This document shows, piece after piece, positions 1-8,926 of a stretch of 64,000 nt of DNA (positions are counted from its first letter, which is position 1; every line of letters begins with the position of its first letter). Position numbers and translations under genes: made by a program. The DNA is from Planctomycetaceae bacterium. GTDB taxonomy: Bacteria > Planctomycetota > Phycisphaerae > UBA1845 > UTPLA1. The notes beneath the pieces were generated by a model that made no database searches, was not told the DNA's origin, and saw only the letters and a program-made list of their open reading frames with translations. The stretch is taken from the NCBI GenBank assembly GCA_006969385.1, contig CP030884.1:3038001-3102000 (forward strand), written 5' to 3'.

Positions 1-1733
1 ATCTCGCTCGGTTGACCCAAATCATCGTTCGTTACCGAAATATCCGCCGCGAAACCGCGCGTGGAAAACAAACTCGGCTTACCGGCAAGCTGCATCTGGC
101 TGTCGATGGCGAAATTTCCGCGCACGACGACAGCCTCGCCGCCGTTGAGACCGCTGAGAACCGGATACCAATCGTCTCCATCGTCGTCTTGCGCCAACGG
201 ACCAGCCGTTATTTCCACACCGCGATACACGCCCGCTGCTGATTCCACATATACCAGCGCCCGCGTGCCGGTCTGCATCACTGCACCGCGCGGCACGGCG
301 AGAATCGGCGAGCTGTCGGTCGGCGTCGCGTATTGCGGGAGCTTTTCCACGGCCACCAATTGCATCCCGCAAATCGAACAGTTGCCCGGTTTTTCTTCCG
401 CCGCCCACGTATGCATGGGACATGCATAGTCGCCTTTGGGTGCCGGTACAGCGCCCTTGCCGCCTGCCGCCAAACCGGCGTCGATCTCCGCCGTCAGCCA
501 CATGTCGGGCTTCAAACGCAGGTCGGGATTAGCAACGTGCATGCGCACCGCGACTGTGCGCGTGGCCGGGTCGACGCGTGGATCAACAAAAACGATTTGC
601 CCGTTAAAGACCTCTCCTGGCAACGATTTCGTCGTCAGCCGCACCTCTTGAAACGGTTTCACCCATGGCAAATCCGATTCGTACAAATCTACCAATAGCC
701 ACAAGTGCGTTAGATCGGCAATCGAATACAGCGGATCGCCTGTCTTAACATACATGCCTTCCATTGCCTGCTTCTTGATAATGGTGCCGCCGATCGGCGC
801 ATACACCACGAGCCGCGTTTGCGGTTCGTTCGACTGTTCGATGGCGGCGATCTGCTCCGCCGTGATGCCGAGCAACTCCAACTTGCGCCGCGCTGAGGTC
901 AACACTTGCTGATTGCTGCGCTGCATCACATTCGACTGCATACTGTTGTTGGCCGCGTTACGGTAAGCTTGCAGATACTCTTCTTGCGCCGCCAGCAAAT
1001 CGGGCGAATACAAATCGACGAGGTGATCGCCCTCGTTCACCGACATGCCGGTGAAGTCGGCAAACAGCTTATCGATGCGTCCGCCCATCCACGCGCTGAC
1101 CATCTTGAACCGCGTTTCGTCGTAGGTGACTCGCCCAACCGTGCGAATGCGTTTCTTCAGCAACTTGGGTTCCGCAATGACCGTCTCAACGTCGGCCAGA
1201 CGGCGGGCGCGCTCACTCAGCGTGGTTTCATATTCGCCGACGTCGTCGGATTCGGCATCCCCGCTAACATCTTCGCGCTTCATGCCGCACACCGGGCAAC
1301 GACTGTTAGGATCGGAGCTACCCTGATCGCCGCACTCGGGCATCGTGCAGCGATACCACTTCTTCTTTTGCTTGGAAGCGCTCCCGTCGGATTGAGCATG
1401 CGCCATATGGTTTGCCACGTTTGACATCGTCGGCTTTACGCCTGGTTCGCTCGCCCCTTCGTATTTAGCGACCAGTTCCATCCCGCAAATCGGACAGTCG
1501 CCCGCCTCGTCCTGGCGTACATCGGGATGCATGGTGCAGGTCCAGTATTCGATGGTCGGCTCCGTGCCGTTGGTCAACGATGTTGAGCTACCGCCACTGG
1601 ATGCCAACCGCTCCACTGCTTGATTCATGCGGCAAGTTGCCCACAGAGCGAACACGCCAAATAAGACGATTAACGTGGCCCAGCGCACCAGCACGCCGCG
1701 CAGTTCGCGCGTAGTATTATTTGCGTTACTCAT
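1..1733 (-). CDS. cusB: CusB-like RND efflux periplasmic adaptor, partial at window edge
   Basis: Periplasmic membrane-fusion adaptor that would bridge an inner-membrane RND pump to the TolC-like protein encoded just upstream, probably for Cu/Ag or another heavy metal. I read the frame by hand from ATG 1733 to the window edge without a stop (at least 577 residues). It has an N-terminal membrane segment (about residues 13-33), a metal-binding Cys module at about 62-91 (CTMHP...CPICGMEL), a second at 126-152 (CTMPEC...CPVCGMK), then the HlyD/CusB barrel-hairpin-lipoyl region (for example WMGGRIDKLF, YSPDLLAAQEEYLQAY), and a third Cys module at about 435-463 (CPMH...CSICGMQL) inside the C-terminal half. 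Its ATG overlaps the upstream gene's stop by 8 bases (ATGAGTAA), implying translational coupling. The C-terminus and any cusA lie outside the window. One or two modules are usual; three is unusual. Confidence 0.9.
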   Translation of the reverse strand, partial: MSNANNTTRELRGVLVRWATLIVLFGVFALWATCRMNQAVERLASSGGSSTSLTNGTEPTIEYWTCTMHPDVRQDEAGDCPICGMELVAKYEGASEPGVKPTMSNVANHMAHAQSDGSASKQKKKWYRCTMPECGDQGSSDPNSRCPVCGMKREDVSGDAESDDVGEYETTLSERARRLADVETVIAEPKLLKKRIRTVGRVTYDETRFKMVSAWMGGRIDKLFADFTGMSVNEGDHLVDLYSPDLLAAQEEYLQAYRNAANNSMQSNVMQRSNQQVLTSARRKLELLGITAEQIAAIEQSNEPQTRLVVYAPIGGTIIKKQAMEGMYVKTGDPLYSIADLTHLWLLVDLYESDLPWVKPFQEVRLTTKSLPGEVFNGQIVFVDPRVDPATRTVAVRMHVANPDLRLKPDMWLTAEIDAGLAAGGKGAVPAPKGDYACPMHTWAAEEKPGNCSICGMQLVAVEKLPQYATPTDSSPILAVPRGAVMQTGTRALVYVESAAGVYRGVEITAGPLAQDDDGDDWYPVLSGLNGGEAVVVRGNFAIDSQMQLAGKPSLFSTRGFAADISVTNDDLGQPSE

Positions 1734-3240
1734 TGATCGTGCCCTCGCCTTCGGGTGTGCTGTCGCCATCCATCGTGAGTTGCATGCCGACTTCGCGTTG
1801 CAACTCCGCAAACGCCGTTTGAAAATCCACCGTCTCGCGATGACGCATTAATTCAAAGTTGAGCCAGCGCCTCCAGTTATCGATAAGCGTGAGGAAATCG
1901 GTGTTGCCCGCTTGATACGACGTGAGAGCGACCTCGTAGGTCTGCCGCGCCTGTGGAATGAGTTCTTCGTTCAATACATCGAGCGTGTGCTGCTGCGTTT
2001 CGATGCGTGACCAAACTTCGAAGATTCGAAACGCCACCAGGTTTTGTGTCGCGTGCAAGTCGCCTTCACTTGCCAATAGCCGCTGCCGAGCTTCGCGCTT
2101 TCGCGCCTCGATCCGCGGGGACCAAATCGGCAGGTTCATCTGCATGGTCAACGCCCAGTTATCGTCGCCCTGTTCGCTGCTGCGATTGACCGGCGGATCC
2201 ATCGCGCCAGCGGGTACGTCGGGCTCGAACGCGCCGCGCCCGCGCACGTAACTCCACTCGACGCCGAGCGTCAGGTCGGGCCAATACCCGAGATCGGCAA
2301 GCTCAATTTGCTGTCGATCGCGCCGCACCTGTTCGCGCAACATGGCAAGTTCCGGGTTACTACCCGATGCCAACGCGATCAGTTGGTCCACATCTGGCTC
2401 GATCGTCTGTGTGTCAATCGGCGCGATGTGCGGTATAGACTGTTGAGGGGCCCGATCCATCAACTGATTCAACGCCGCCGCCGCCGCCGCACGCCTCAGG
2501 TGCAGTCGATTCTCTTGATCGCGCAATTCGGATAGTTCAGTTTGTACGCGTAGCAAATCTTGTTGCGCCACTTGATTCACGCGATAGCGTGTATCGACGA
2601 CGCGTTCCAAATCCTGCAATAGTCGCCGATTTTGCTCGGTAATCTCAAGGCTGCGTTCGAGCAGATAGATTTGCCAATATGCCTTTTCCACATCGGCGAT
2701 CAAGCGCACCCGCTTATGATTCAGTTGCTCCACCGCCATCCGCGCTTCGCTCGCGGCAACGTTGCCCGCCAATTCCAACTTGGTCAGCAATGGTATCGTT
2801 TGGCTCACGCCGAGCGTAAAGAAAATATCGCCCGCCGCCGTTTGAATCGGTTCGGGCCGCACGATCGAACGCAACATCGGATCGGGCAACGACGTGACTT
2901 GTGGAATGCGTTCCAACTTGGCGCGCACGTCCGCCATTGCGGCCTGCAATGCCGGATGCGTCGCTAAAGATTCGCCGATGTACCACTCCACGCTCGGTTG
3001 AGGAGGCATCGAGGTGACATCCGAGCTTTGCTGTGGATCACCGTTAGGTTGCGCCGACCGATTCGCAAGTATTGCGTCCGAGCCCGACGGTCTTGAGGAT
3101 ATGCGCGCATGAGAGCGATGCCAACTCGCCAACGCTGTTTCGATACTCGTTGCCGACTGCGGTTTTGAAGCGCAGCCCGCAAATATCATCAATAGACAGC
3201 ACCCCGCCATTGGCAGCGCGCGATTTTGTTTTGCCAACAT
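1726..3240 (-). CDS. cusC: TolC-family outer-membrane efflux lipoprotein (CusC-like)
   Basis: Outer-membrane channel of a tripartite heavy-metal efflux system. The start at 3240 gives a lipoprotein signal peptide ending in a lipobox (IFAGC); an in-frame start at 3297 would add 19 residues that spoil the signal peptide. The mature protein shows the two-fold TolC/OEP pattern of long alpha-helical stretches (VEKAYWQIYLLERSLEI near the middle of the first half, and FEVWSRIETQQHTLDVLNEE in the second). Its length of about 504 residues fits the family. The stop overlaps the cusB-like ATG by 8 bases, so the two are one transcription unit. A Gly/Ser/Pro-rich linker follows the lipobox. Family assignment is firm; the substrate is inferred from the adaptor's metal-binding modules. 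Confidence 0.88.
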   Translation of the reverse strand: MLAKQNRALPMAGCCLLMIFAGCASKPQSATSIETALASWHRSHARISSRPSGSDAILANRSAQPNGDPQQSSDVTSMPPQPSVEWYIGESLATHPALQAAMADVRAKLERIPQVTSLPDPMLRSIVRPEPIQTAAGDIFFTLGVSQTIPLLTKLELAGNVAASEARMAVEQLNHKRVRLIADVEKAYWQIYLLERSLEITEQNRRLLQDLERVVDTRYRVNQVAQQDLLRVQTELSELRDQENRLHLRRAAAAAALNQLMDRAPQQSIPHIAPIDTQTIEPDVDQLIALASGSNPELAMLREQVRRDRQQIELADLGYWPDLTLGVEWSYVRGRGAFEPDVPAGAMDPPVNRSSEQGDDNWALTMQMNLPIWSPRIEARKREARQRLLASEGDLHATQNLVAFRIFEVWSRIETQQHTLDVLNEELIPQARQTYEVALTSYQAGNTDFLTLIDNWRRWLNFELMRHRETVDFQTAFAELQREVGMQLTMDGDSTPEGEGTINE

Positions 3241-3362
3241 ATGAAGCAATCCAGTTCCGGTTTCGGCAGACCGAGTCCGCCCAAATACACACCGCACACG
3301 ACCGATAGAAATCGGGTGCGCCAGACATTCATTGCGCAGAATGCGCGCGAAACTGCAATGAA

Positions 3363-3740
3363 CTATGTCAGAAGAATCACAGTGGCGAGGTGTGCCACGT
3401 CATCAGGAGGGCCATGAGACCAAAGATATGAAATCGCGGTGAGGTGCGACGCCAAATCGGCGCGCAGTTGCACCGGTTCACCGAGGTCCGCTGGTGGAGC
3501 GCCGCGCAACTGGTTGAATTCAGTCGTCGAATTCGAAACCGGCAACACGGGGGGCAAGGCAAAACAATCGCATAGGCTGATGGCAGAGCCAGCAGAAGCC
3601 GGGGTCTCACAACCGCAATTGCACTGATTGACCGGGCAGCAACAGCAGGATTCGGTCCCCGTCGCGGCGGCTAGAGGGCCAACAACAGCGGCGGGCTGCA
3701 CACCCAAGGTCAACAGGATGAGTGAAAATCTCAACGTCAC
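3363..3740 (-). CDS. small Cys-rich secreted protein upstream of metal efflux genes
   Basis: Protein of 125 residues from a GTG start at 3740. It has a hydrophobic N-terminal signal-like segment (LRFSLILLTLGVQPAAVVG), then a dense Cys cluster (CCCCPVNQCNCGCETP, about residues 32-47) and a further CDC. The rest has no motif I recognise. It lies 122 bases upstream of the TolC-like gene in the same direction and is probably the first gene of the efflux operon. A secreted Cys cluster there would suit metal binding or sensing, but that is inference from position and composition. No other start codon gives the signal peptide. Confidence 0.55.
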   Translation of the reverse strand: MTLRFSLILLTLGVQPAAVVGPLAAATGTESCCCCPVNQCNCGCETPASAGSAISLCDCFALPPVLPVSNSTTEFNQLRGAPPADLGEPVQLRADLASHLTAISYLWSHGPPDDVAHLATVILLT

Positions 3741-3992
3741 GGCGTGGATTATAACATAACTCCGTCAGCGACCAGCCCAAATGTGCTTTTCTGATCTTAC
3801 TTTGATAAAGGCGAATTGCAGTATTCAATCATCGCCGTGTGTAACTCTCTTGTTAGCAAGCTTTTGGCGACTGTCACGCGAATGTAATTACAGAACCGGC
3901 TAGCGAGCGGTGAAACACCAATGATCGACATCCGAACGCCGTGAAAATCGTGGCCTACGCCGAGCATCGCCATCGTGACAAGATTTCTGAGG

Positions 3993-4705
3993 GGGGCTAT
4001 TCCATCTAAGAATTAGTATATGGTCGTTTTATGCCAATATTTTAGCTGCTTTAATAGCCTCTAATGGTCTCCTCCATAGAAGCGACATTCGCACTCCTTC
4101 AAAAACCAGTAAAAGTTCTCTGGGTTGATGCCATTAAAGCGACGCAGATGACGCTTTGCCTGATTCCAAAAGTACTCGATGCCGTTAATGTGGTTCTGTT
4201 GATCGGCGAATAACTTCGAGTGATTGATGCGCCGATGATGAAAATCAGAAAAGTCCAACGCATTGTAAGATCTGAACGTGTCGGTATTGACGATGCTGTC
4301 GGGCGTCACTTTTTCTTCGATGATCGGCAACAACGTTTCAGTCTTGGCGTTGGGCACGATGGCCGTAAAGACCTTGTCGCCATGCTTCAAAAGGCCGAAA
4401 ACGGCCACTATTCCAGCCGCACCTCTGCCGTGCCAGCCTTTACACGAGCCGCCAAAGTAGCTTTCATCGGCTTCGACCTCGCCGGACAGCTCATAATTTG
4501 GCTGCTTACTTGCTATCAATTGCCGCAGACGCATATAGAAGCGCCTGGTGGTCTTTACATTCACGTCCGTGAATTCTGCGGCGGCCCGCGCCGTCGATCC
4601 GACGACGAATAATTCGATCAACTTTCCCTGCAACCTGGGGCTTAGCCGGCTGCGACGCTCGTACATCCGTCCATCCTAAGCGGTTGGCTTAGATGGTACA
4701 GCCCC
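3993..4705 (-). mobile_element. IS1595-family (IS1016-like) insertion sequence
   Basis: Element of about 713 bp containing one transposase. It is bounded by 18-bp terminal inverted repeats that differ at two positions: GGGGCTATTCCATCTAAG at 3993-4010 and the complement of GGGGCTGTACCATCTAAG at 4688-4705. I compared the 8 bases outside each end (TTCTGAGG and GAGAAAAT) and they are not a target duplication, so the element may be old or rearranged. Size and inverted repeats fit IS1016-type members. Confidence 0.85.
4061..4666 (-). CDS. IS1595-family transposase (ISXO2-like DDE domain)
   Basis: Transposase of 201 residues. An N-terminal helix-turn-helix-like region (about 20-50) is followed by the ISXO2-like catalytic domain: first Asp in EADESYFGG (about residue 67), second Asp in VNTDTFRSY, and the terminal motif HINGIEYFWNQAKRHL carrying the last acidic residue. 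The end LKECECRFYGGD is typical of the IS1016 group, and the reading frame is intact. It lies entirely between the 18-bp inverted repeats, so it could be active. Confidence 0.9.
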   Translation of the reverse strand: MYERRSRLSPRLQGKLIELFVVGSTARAAAEFTDVNVKTTRRFYMRLRQLIASKQPNYELSGEVEADESYFGGSCKGWHGRGAAGIVAVFGLLKHGDKVFTAIVPNAKTETLLPIIEEKVTPDSIVNTDTFRSYNALDFSDFHHRRINHSKLFADQQNHINGIEYFWNQAKRHLRRFNGINPENFYWFLKECECRFYGGDH

Positions 4706-4968
4706 GAGAAAATTCTTGCTCCGAGAACAAACCCGTGTAGTTGATGCGTATTGTCTGGACGTGGCGGGAATTCACGGATCGCGCTAGCGCGTCGATCGCC
4801 AACGTGAAACTGGGGGCCGGAGGGTAAGAATCTATGTGAACTTTCAACCTACCTCATAACCACTTGCAGTACGGTGTTGTGCACACACAGAGCGCCGGGC
4901 AAGTGTAATCCCATGACGGCAAAAATCAGAATACATAGGGCGTTCAAACGTCGCGAGCGAAGAAGGGC

Positions 4969-5715
4969 TCACGGTGTTGGCGGGAACGGTGCGCGCTGAT
5001 CGCAAGCTATCGCCCCACGCCATGGTCGGCGATGGTTGGCGGCGGCAGTGCCAAAGAGAAGGAGTAGGGCGGTATGCGGTTCGGGAATGAAACGAACATC
5101 AAGATAGCCGCCGCCCGTCCCAGTAAAGGGCGCCGACGACGAACGTGATGTGATACGAAAGAGATATCCCATTAACCAAGTATTGCCGGCAGGAAGAATG
5201 AATTCGCCAGAAATCTCAAAAGTGCGCGGGCCGATTCCAAAGATCGTGTTATGCGATCGGTCTTCACTAGCCAGAATTACGGTGTTGTCATCCGATTCAA
5301 AAACGGCGAAATCAAGAACAGCCGTCATGGAATCGGCGGGAAGATCAAAGTCAAAGCGACCGTCATATTGTACCAGAATATCTTCTGCTGGCGTGATGTC
5401 ATTAAAGCTACTAGCCGAGACAGAGGTAGTCTGAGTAAACGTAGCTTGCGATGCCATGATGAAGTCAATCAGAAAACGCGTATTCGAAAGATCGTAATTG
5501 GCGGTGATGCTGCTTGGGGCGATCGCTGCTGAATGAGTGGCGTTGTAGGGGAGCGTTAGATTGGCATTACCGTCCCCGTCAATATCTGGAAAACCTCTTG
5601 TTACTCCCACGGTAATGGAGGCATTCGATAATTCGAAATTGGCCGCCTCGATGCGTGTGGCAATCGCACTAGAAAGGAGAATGCAACATGTCAGGGTAAA
5701 TCGCAAGGGCAGCAT
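4969..5715 (-). CDS. secreted protein with PEP-CTERM sorting signal
   Basis: Protein of 248 residues with an N-terminal signal peptide (LPLRFTLTCCILLSSAIATRI) and, near the C-terminus, a PEP-CTERM-type tail: FIPEPHTALLLLFGTAA followed by a basic patch (NHRRPWRG). Such tails direct proteins to exosortase-type processing at the cell surface. About 20 residues follow the basic patch, longer than the usual end. The middle contains IDGDGNANL, a possible calcium loop, and otherwise beta-rich sequence without a family I can name. It is divergent from the truncated gene at 5784, sharing a 68-base upstream region. Role unknown. Confidence 0.7.
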   Translation of the reverse strand: MLPLRFTLTCCILLSSAIATRIEAANFELSNASITVGVTRGFPDIDGDGNANLTLPYNATHSAAIAPSSITANYDLSNTRFLIDFIMASQATFTQTTSVSASSFNDITPAEDILVQYDGRFDFDLPADSMTAVLDFAVFESDDNTVILASEDRSHNTIFGIGPRTFEISGEFILPAGNTWLMGYLFRITSRSSSAPFTGTGGGYLDVRFIPEPHTALLLLFGTAAANHRRPWRGAIACDQRAPFPPTP

Positions 5716-5783
5716 GGCGGAAATTCCTCATTCAAATTCACCGGATCGGTAGTTAATCATCTTAGCAGAATGCAACCAAGGAA

Positions 5784-6440
5784 GTGAACATCATGAAGGC
5801 AAAAGCTTACTTTTGGATAGCGATATTTTTGGCCACCTCATGCCAATTTGCATGGGGCGATATTATTTACGTGAAGCAGGGGGCGTCTGGGACGGGGACG
5901 AGTTGGGAAACCAACGAAGCTCTCGGAAATCTATCCACTGCCCTTAATAAAGCGGTGCCAAACCAAGATCAGGTTTGGGTCGCCCAAGGTACGTATTCAC
6001 CACCAGCGGGCGGGAGTTTTGTGATACCCAACAACGTGGCTGTAATCGGCGGCTTTTTGGGTACGCCGGGAACGGAGGGACAATCAAATGCGCGCGTGAG
6101 CGACGCATTGATGAATAACACGATTCTCACCGGCATTGGGGTAACGCCTCAAAGCAGGACGATTGTCACCTTACTAAATTCAGATTCTTTGACTGAGTTT
6201 TCATCCTTTCAGATCACCGGTGCAACAGAATCTGCCCTTCTGGCTACGGACAGCCAAGCAGTAATTAGCGATGTGCTGTTTCTGAATAACAACGCTACTT
6301 TTGGTAGTCTCGATGGCGCTGCCGTTACCATCTCGGGGCCGTTGAGCACTACTGACCTTCCCCCACGTTTAATACCGGTTTCTATGTTAGTCCAGCACCG
6401 CTTGCGCTTGTCCCCATATCGGGTCCAGTTGCTGAGTTAG
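5784..6440 (+). pseudogene. 5' fragment of a secreted right-handed beta-helix protein, truncated by an IS3-type element
   Basis: The first 200 or so residues have a signal peptide (AYFWIAIFLATSCQFAWG) followed by DIIYVKQGASGTGTSWETN and VWVAQGTYSP, the start typical of surface proteins with right-handed beta-helix repeats (polymorphic-outer-membrane-protein or choice-of-anchor type). These are normally several hundred residues long. Here the frame runs into the left end of an IS3-type element at about 6421 and stops a few codons inside it. I found no continuation beyond the right end of the element, so the 3' half is deleted or was replaced. Confidence 0.7.
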
Positions 6441-6450
6441 AAATCAGCCT

Positions 6451-7290
6451 TTATCCGGTCAAACCAACCTGGCATTTCGATGCAGCGAATTCCCTCGGGG
6501 CCAGGTATCCCAAGGCGCTGTGTGGACGGTCGAGATTGTAATGCCGACGCCAAGCTTCGACCTTCTGCCTGGCATCGTCCAACGATAGGAACCAATTCTC
6601 ATTCAAACATTCGGCACGTAGCCGACCGTTGAATGCTTCGATCAGGCCATTATCGGTGGGTTTTCCGCGCCGGCTAAATTCGAGCTTTACGCCGTGCAGG
6701 TATGCCCAATGGTCCAAACGCTTGCTCGTAAACTCGGTCCCGTTGTCAACGCGGATGTGCTGCGGTAACGAACGCACACGACCGATACGATCCAAGACCT
6801 CTGCGACGTGGCCGCCAGTCAGCCGCTGGCCGACTTCGATCGCCAAACTCTCACGCGTAAAGTCATCGACTATCGTCAATAAGCGGAATCGGCGCCCATC
6901 GAAGAGTTCGTCGGCCATGAAATCCATCGACCAACTCTCATCGGGACGACTCGATGCCGGCGGCGGCATACGCTGGGCGACGCTTCGATGACGCCTCGGC
7001 TTTTTCGACCGTATGGACAGGCCTTCCTGCTTATACAGCCGATACACCCGCTTGCGATTCACAAGCCAACCTTCGCGCCGCAGCTTGATCCAGATCCGTT
7101 GGTATCCCCAACTGATGTGGACGTTCGCCAACTCGCGAATTCGTATTCGAAGCGACACCTGTTCATTAGCCACGCTGCGGTAGCGGATCGTCGAGCGCGC
7201 AAAACGCATCGTTCGGCACACGCGCCGTTCACCCACCTTAAATGCTATCTGCGTCTTCGCTACCAGCGACCTTCGTTGAACAGGCGTCAA
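6451..7290 (-). CDS. IS3-family transposase OrfB (integrase catalytic domain)
   Basis: Protein of 279 residues. An HTH_21-like segment (about 45-100, WGYQRIWIKLRREGW) leads into an rve integrase core with the DDE residues in WSMDFMADELFDG, HIRVDNGTEF and NGLIEAFNGRLRAECLN, and ends with HYNLDRPHSALGYLAP, all typical of the IS407 group. The frame is -1 relative to orfA and begins at a TTG only three bases before the orfA stop, so it is probably translated as an OrfA-OrfB fusion by frameshifting. The frame is intact. Confidence 0.93.
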   Translation of the reverse strand: MTPVQRRSLVAKTQIAFKVGERRVCRTMRFARSTIRYRSVANEQVSLRIRIRELANVHISWGYQRIWIKLRREGWLVNRKRVYRLYKQEGLSIRSKKPRRHRSVAQRMPPPASSRPDESWSMDFMADELFDGRRFRLLTIVDDFTRESLAIEVGQRLTGGHVAEVLDRIGRVRSLPQHIRVDNGTEFTSKRLDHWAYLHGVKLEFSRRGKPTDNGLIEAFNGRLRAECLNENWFLSLDDARQKVEAWRRHYNLDRPHSALGYLAPREFAASKCQVGLTG

Positions 7291-7553
7291 AGCCTTTTTC
7301 CCAGCGCATCTTGCAGCATGGCTTTATCGAGGCTCAGATCGGCGACCAGTTGCTTGAGCCGACGAACTTCATCCTCGAGTTGCTTCAATCGACGGACCTC
7401 GGCCACCCCCAGACCGGCAAACTTCTTTTTCCATCTGTAGAACGTTTGCTCGCTGATCTGCATCTTGCGGCAGACATCCGCGACCGCCGTCCCACTCTCC
7501 GCTTGCCGCAAGGCATACGCGATCTGCTCTTCTGTGAATCGTTTTCGTTTCAT
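7287..7553 (-). CDS. IS3-family transposase OrfA (HTH_Tnp_1)
   Basis: Protein of 88 residues: helix-turn-helix (KRFTEEQIAYALRQAESG to ISEQTFYRWKKKFAG) followed by a leucine-zipper-like coiled coil (about 50-85) used for multimerisation. Near its end the codons CTG GGA AAA AGG contain the heptamer G GGA AAA in the zero frame, a slippery-site pattern (X XXY YYZ). A -1 slip there would enter orfB. Confidence 0.92.
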   Translation of the reverse strand: MKRKRFTEEQIAYALRQAESGTAVADVCRKMQISEQTFYRWKKKFAGLGVAEVRRLKQLEDEVRRLKQLVADLSLDKAMLQDALGKRL

Positions 7554-7615
7554 CCTGATCAGCCTCCGAACAGAGACCGAATTCTAACCGATTCTCTAAC
7601 ACTCAGTTTGGAACA

Positions 7616-8089
7616 GGATTCGGGTACACGCGCAAGCTCGGAACACACGCCGTTGGCGGGCGGAGCGTAGTGAGCGGAGCGAACGAAGCGGAGCCTGGCG
7701 TTGAACGCACGGTTGTAGGTGACGCGGGGAGATGGCGCCGACGCTAGTACCGACTTCCAAGCCAACGACAACGCCGACAAGTGCTACCGAGTTAAGGTGG
7801 AGCACTGGGCACCTCACTTCCAGGCGATCAACATGCCCGACGAGGCGGCGTAGCAGAGGCCACCCATCGGGCGTCAGCGATCGCGCATCATGCAACACAC
7901 CCAATCACTTACACCTAGCAAGGTGTGTGCCTCCGTCGCACTTCTCAGTGCCAAAGACGAGCATCAACTGAGCAAGAATAATTGTGCCGAAATTCCTCGG
8001 GATTCCCTTGCTATATCGTCGTCCTGATGCCCTTATGTGGATAGTGAAACTGACAACGGCAACAGGCCAATGAATTAAGGAGATTCGCC
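7616..8089. other. gene-free stretch with a short GCGGAGC-rich patch
   Basis: No frame here has a convincing start, ribosome site or family motif. Around 7659-7695 there are clustered copies of GGAGCG/GCGGAGC. The right end carries a clear ribosome-binding site (AAGGAG, about 8078-8083) for the next gene. It separates the IS3-type element from the recombinase cassette and may contain the cassette's left boundary and promoter. Confidence 0.5.
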
Positions 8090-8344
8090 ATGTTGATAAA
8101 AGCTATGACCATCGCAGGAGAAGTCGACGACGTGACGATCCGACGCAGCGAACGTGGTGCGGTGATTTGCGCCAACGAAGTCGAAATCGAGTTTGAGCGT
8201 CACGCAAAGCACGAGGAACGATTCGGCATAGCGCAAAACCTCGCGGAGGTTGTTTATGGGAGCAAGCAGCGAGGTAAGCCCAATGCTACCAACAGCATGA
8301 TTCACGACCTGCAGCGCGCCGTCGAGCAGGTAGCAGGCTGTTGA
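8090..8344 (+). CDS. hypothetical protein, first gene of recombinase cassette
   Basis: Protein of 84 residues (MLIKAMTIAGEVDDVTIRRS...) with AAGGAG 6-7 bases before the ATG. It is mixed alpha/beta with no motif I recognise. It is first in a same-strand set ending with a serine recombinase and an HTH protein. Spacing to the next gene is 138 bases. Function unknown. Confidence 0.6.
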   Translation: MLIKAMTIAGEVDDVTIRRSERGAVICANEVEIEFERHAKHEERFGIAQNLAEVVYGSKQRGKPNATNSMIHDLQRAVEQVAGC

Positions 8345-8482
8345 ATCGTTGGGCTCTGAATCGAGCCGTCGGTAATTGCAAGACTGAATTCATCGATGGC
8401 GAGCAACTCTACTGGTACCCAAACCTGCCAGCGCGACGTCGCGCTGGCGATCGATAACACCTACAACTTAAGGAGCATATCT

Positions 8483-8926
8483 ATGCCTACCAAAACCCAG
8501 TCGAACAAGAAACCATCTTCCACCAACCAGCCAAAAAGACAAAAAGAGTCGAAGCAACCCACGGAGGCTTTTCGCGCAAACCGAGGTGCGGGATCGAAGT
8601 CCAAATCAAAGTCATTGACGAAGGAAACCAAGGCCACAAAGGCACAGGCATCAAGCAAGGGAACTACCAAAGAGACCGCTGTCACCAAATCTCGCAGTGG
8701 GCTCGACTTGGCCGCTGACGTATTGGCCGAAGCGGATCAACCGCTCAATGCTAAGGCGATTACTGAACGCGTGATCGCGGCTGGTTGGCAGACGGACGGC
8801 AAGACGCCGTGGGCGACCTTGTACGCATCAATGACGCGCGAGATTGTTAAGAAGGGTAAAGCATCACGCTTTCGGAAGATGGACCGAGGCTTGTTCGCAC
8901 GGGCCAGGCCTAAAGGAAGCAAGTGA
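8483..8926 (+). CDS. HARE-HTH domain protein with lysine-rich N-terminus
   Basis: Likely DNA-binding protein. The start at ATG 8483 is chosen because TTAAGGAG lies just upstream; the frame is open to 8396 but without a ribosome site. Residues 1-75 are low-complexity and basic (Lys/Ser/Thr-rich, histone-tail-like). Residues about 75-145 match the HARE-HTH winged-helix pattern: DLAADVLAEADQPLNAKAIT, GWQTDGKTPWATLYASMTRE, FRKMDRGLFARAR. HARE-HTH domains are known from chromatin and restriction-type proteins. The TGA stop overlaps the next ATG (TGATG), so the two are translationally coupled. Confidence 0.8.
   Translation: MPTKTQSNKKPSSTNQPKRQKESKQPTEAFRANRGAGSKSKSKSLTKETKATKAQASSKGTTKETAVTKSRSGLDLAADVLAEADQPLNAKAITERVIAAGWQTDGKTPWATLYASMTREIVKKGKASRFRKMDRGLFARARPKGSK

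Larger units (their letters stand above)
6421..7615 (-). mobile_element. IS3-family (IS407-like) insertion sequence
   Basis: Element of about 1.2 kb with orfA and orfB on the minus strand. Imperfect terminal repeats are visible: reading inward, the right end gives TGTTCCAAACTGAGTGTTAG and the left end GGGTCCAGTTGCTGAGTTAG, sharing TCCA and GTTAGA at the same spacing. The boundaries are uncertain by about 10 bases and I see no clear target duplication. It interrupts the beta-helix gene on its left. Confidence 0.8.
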
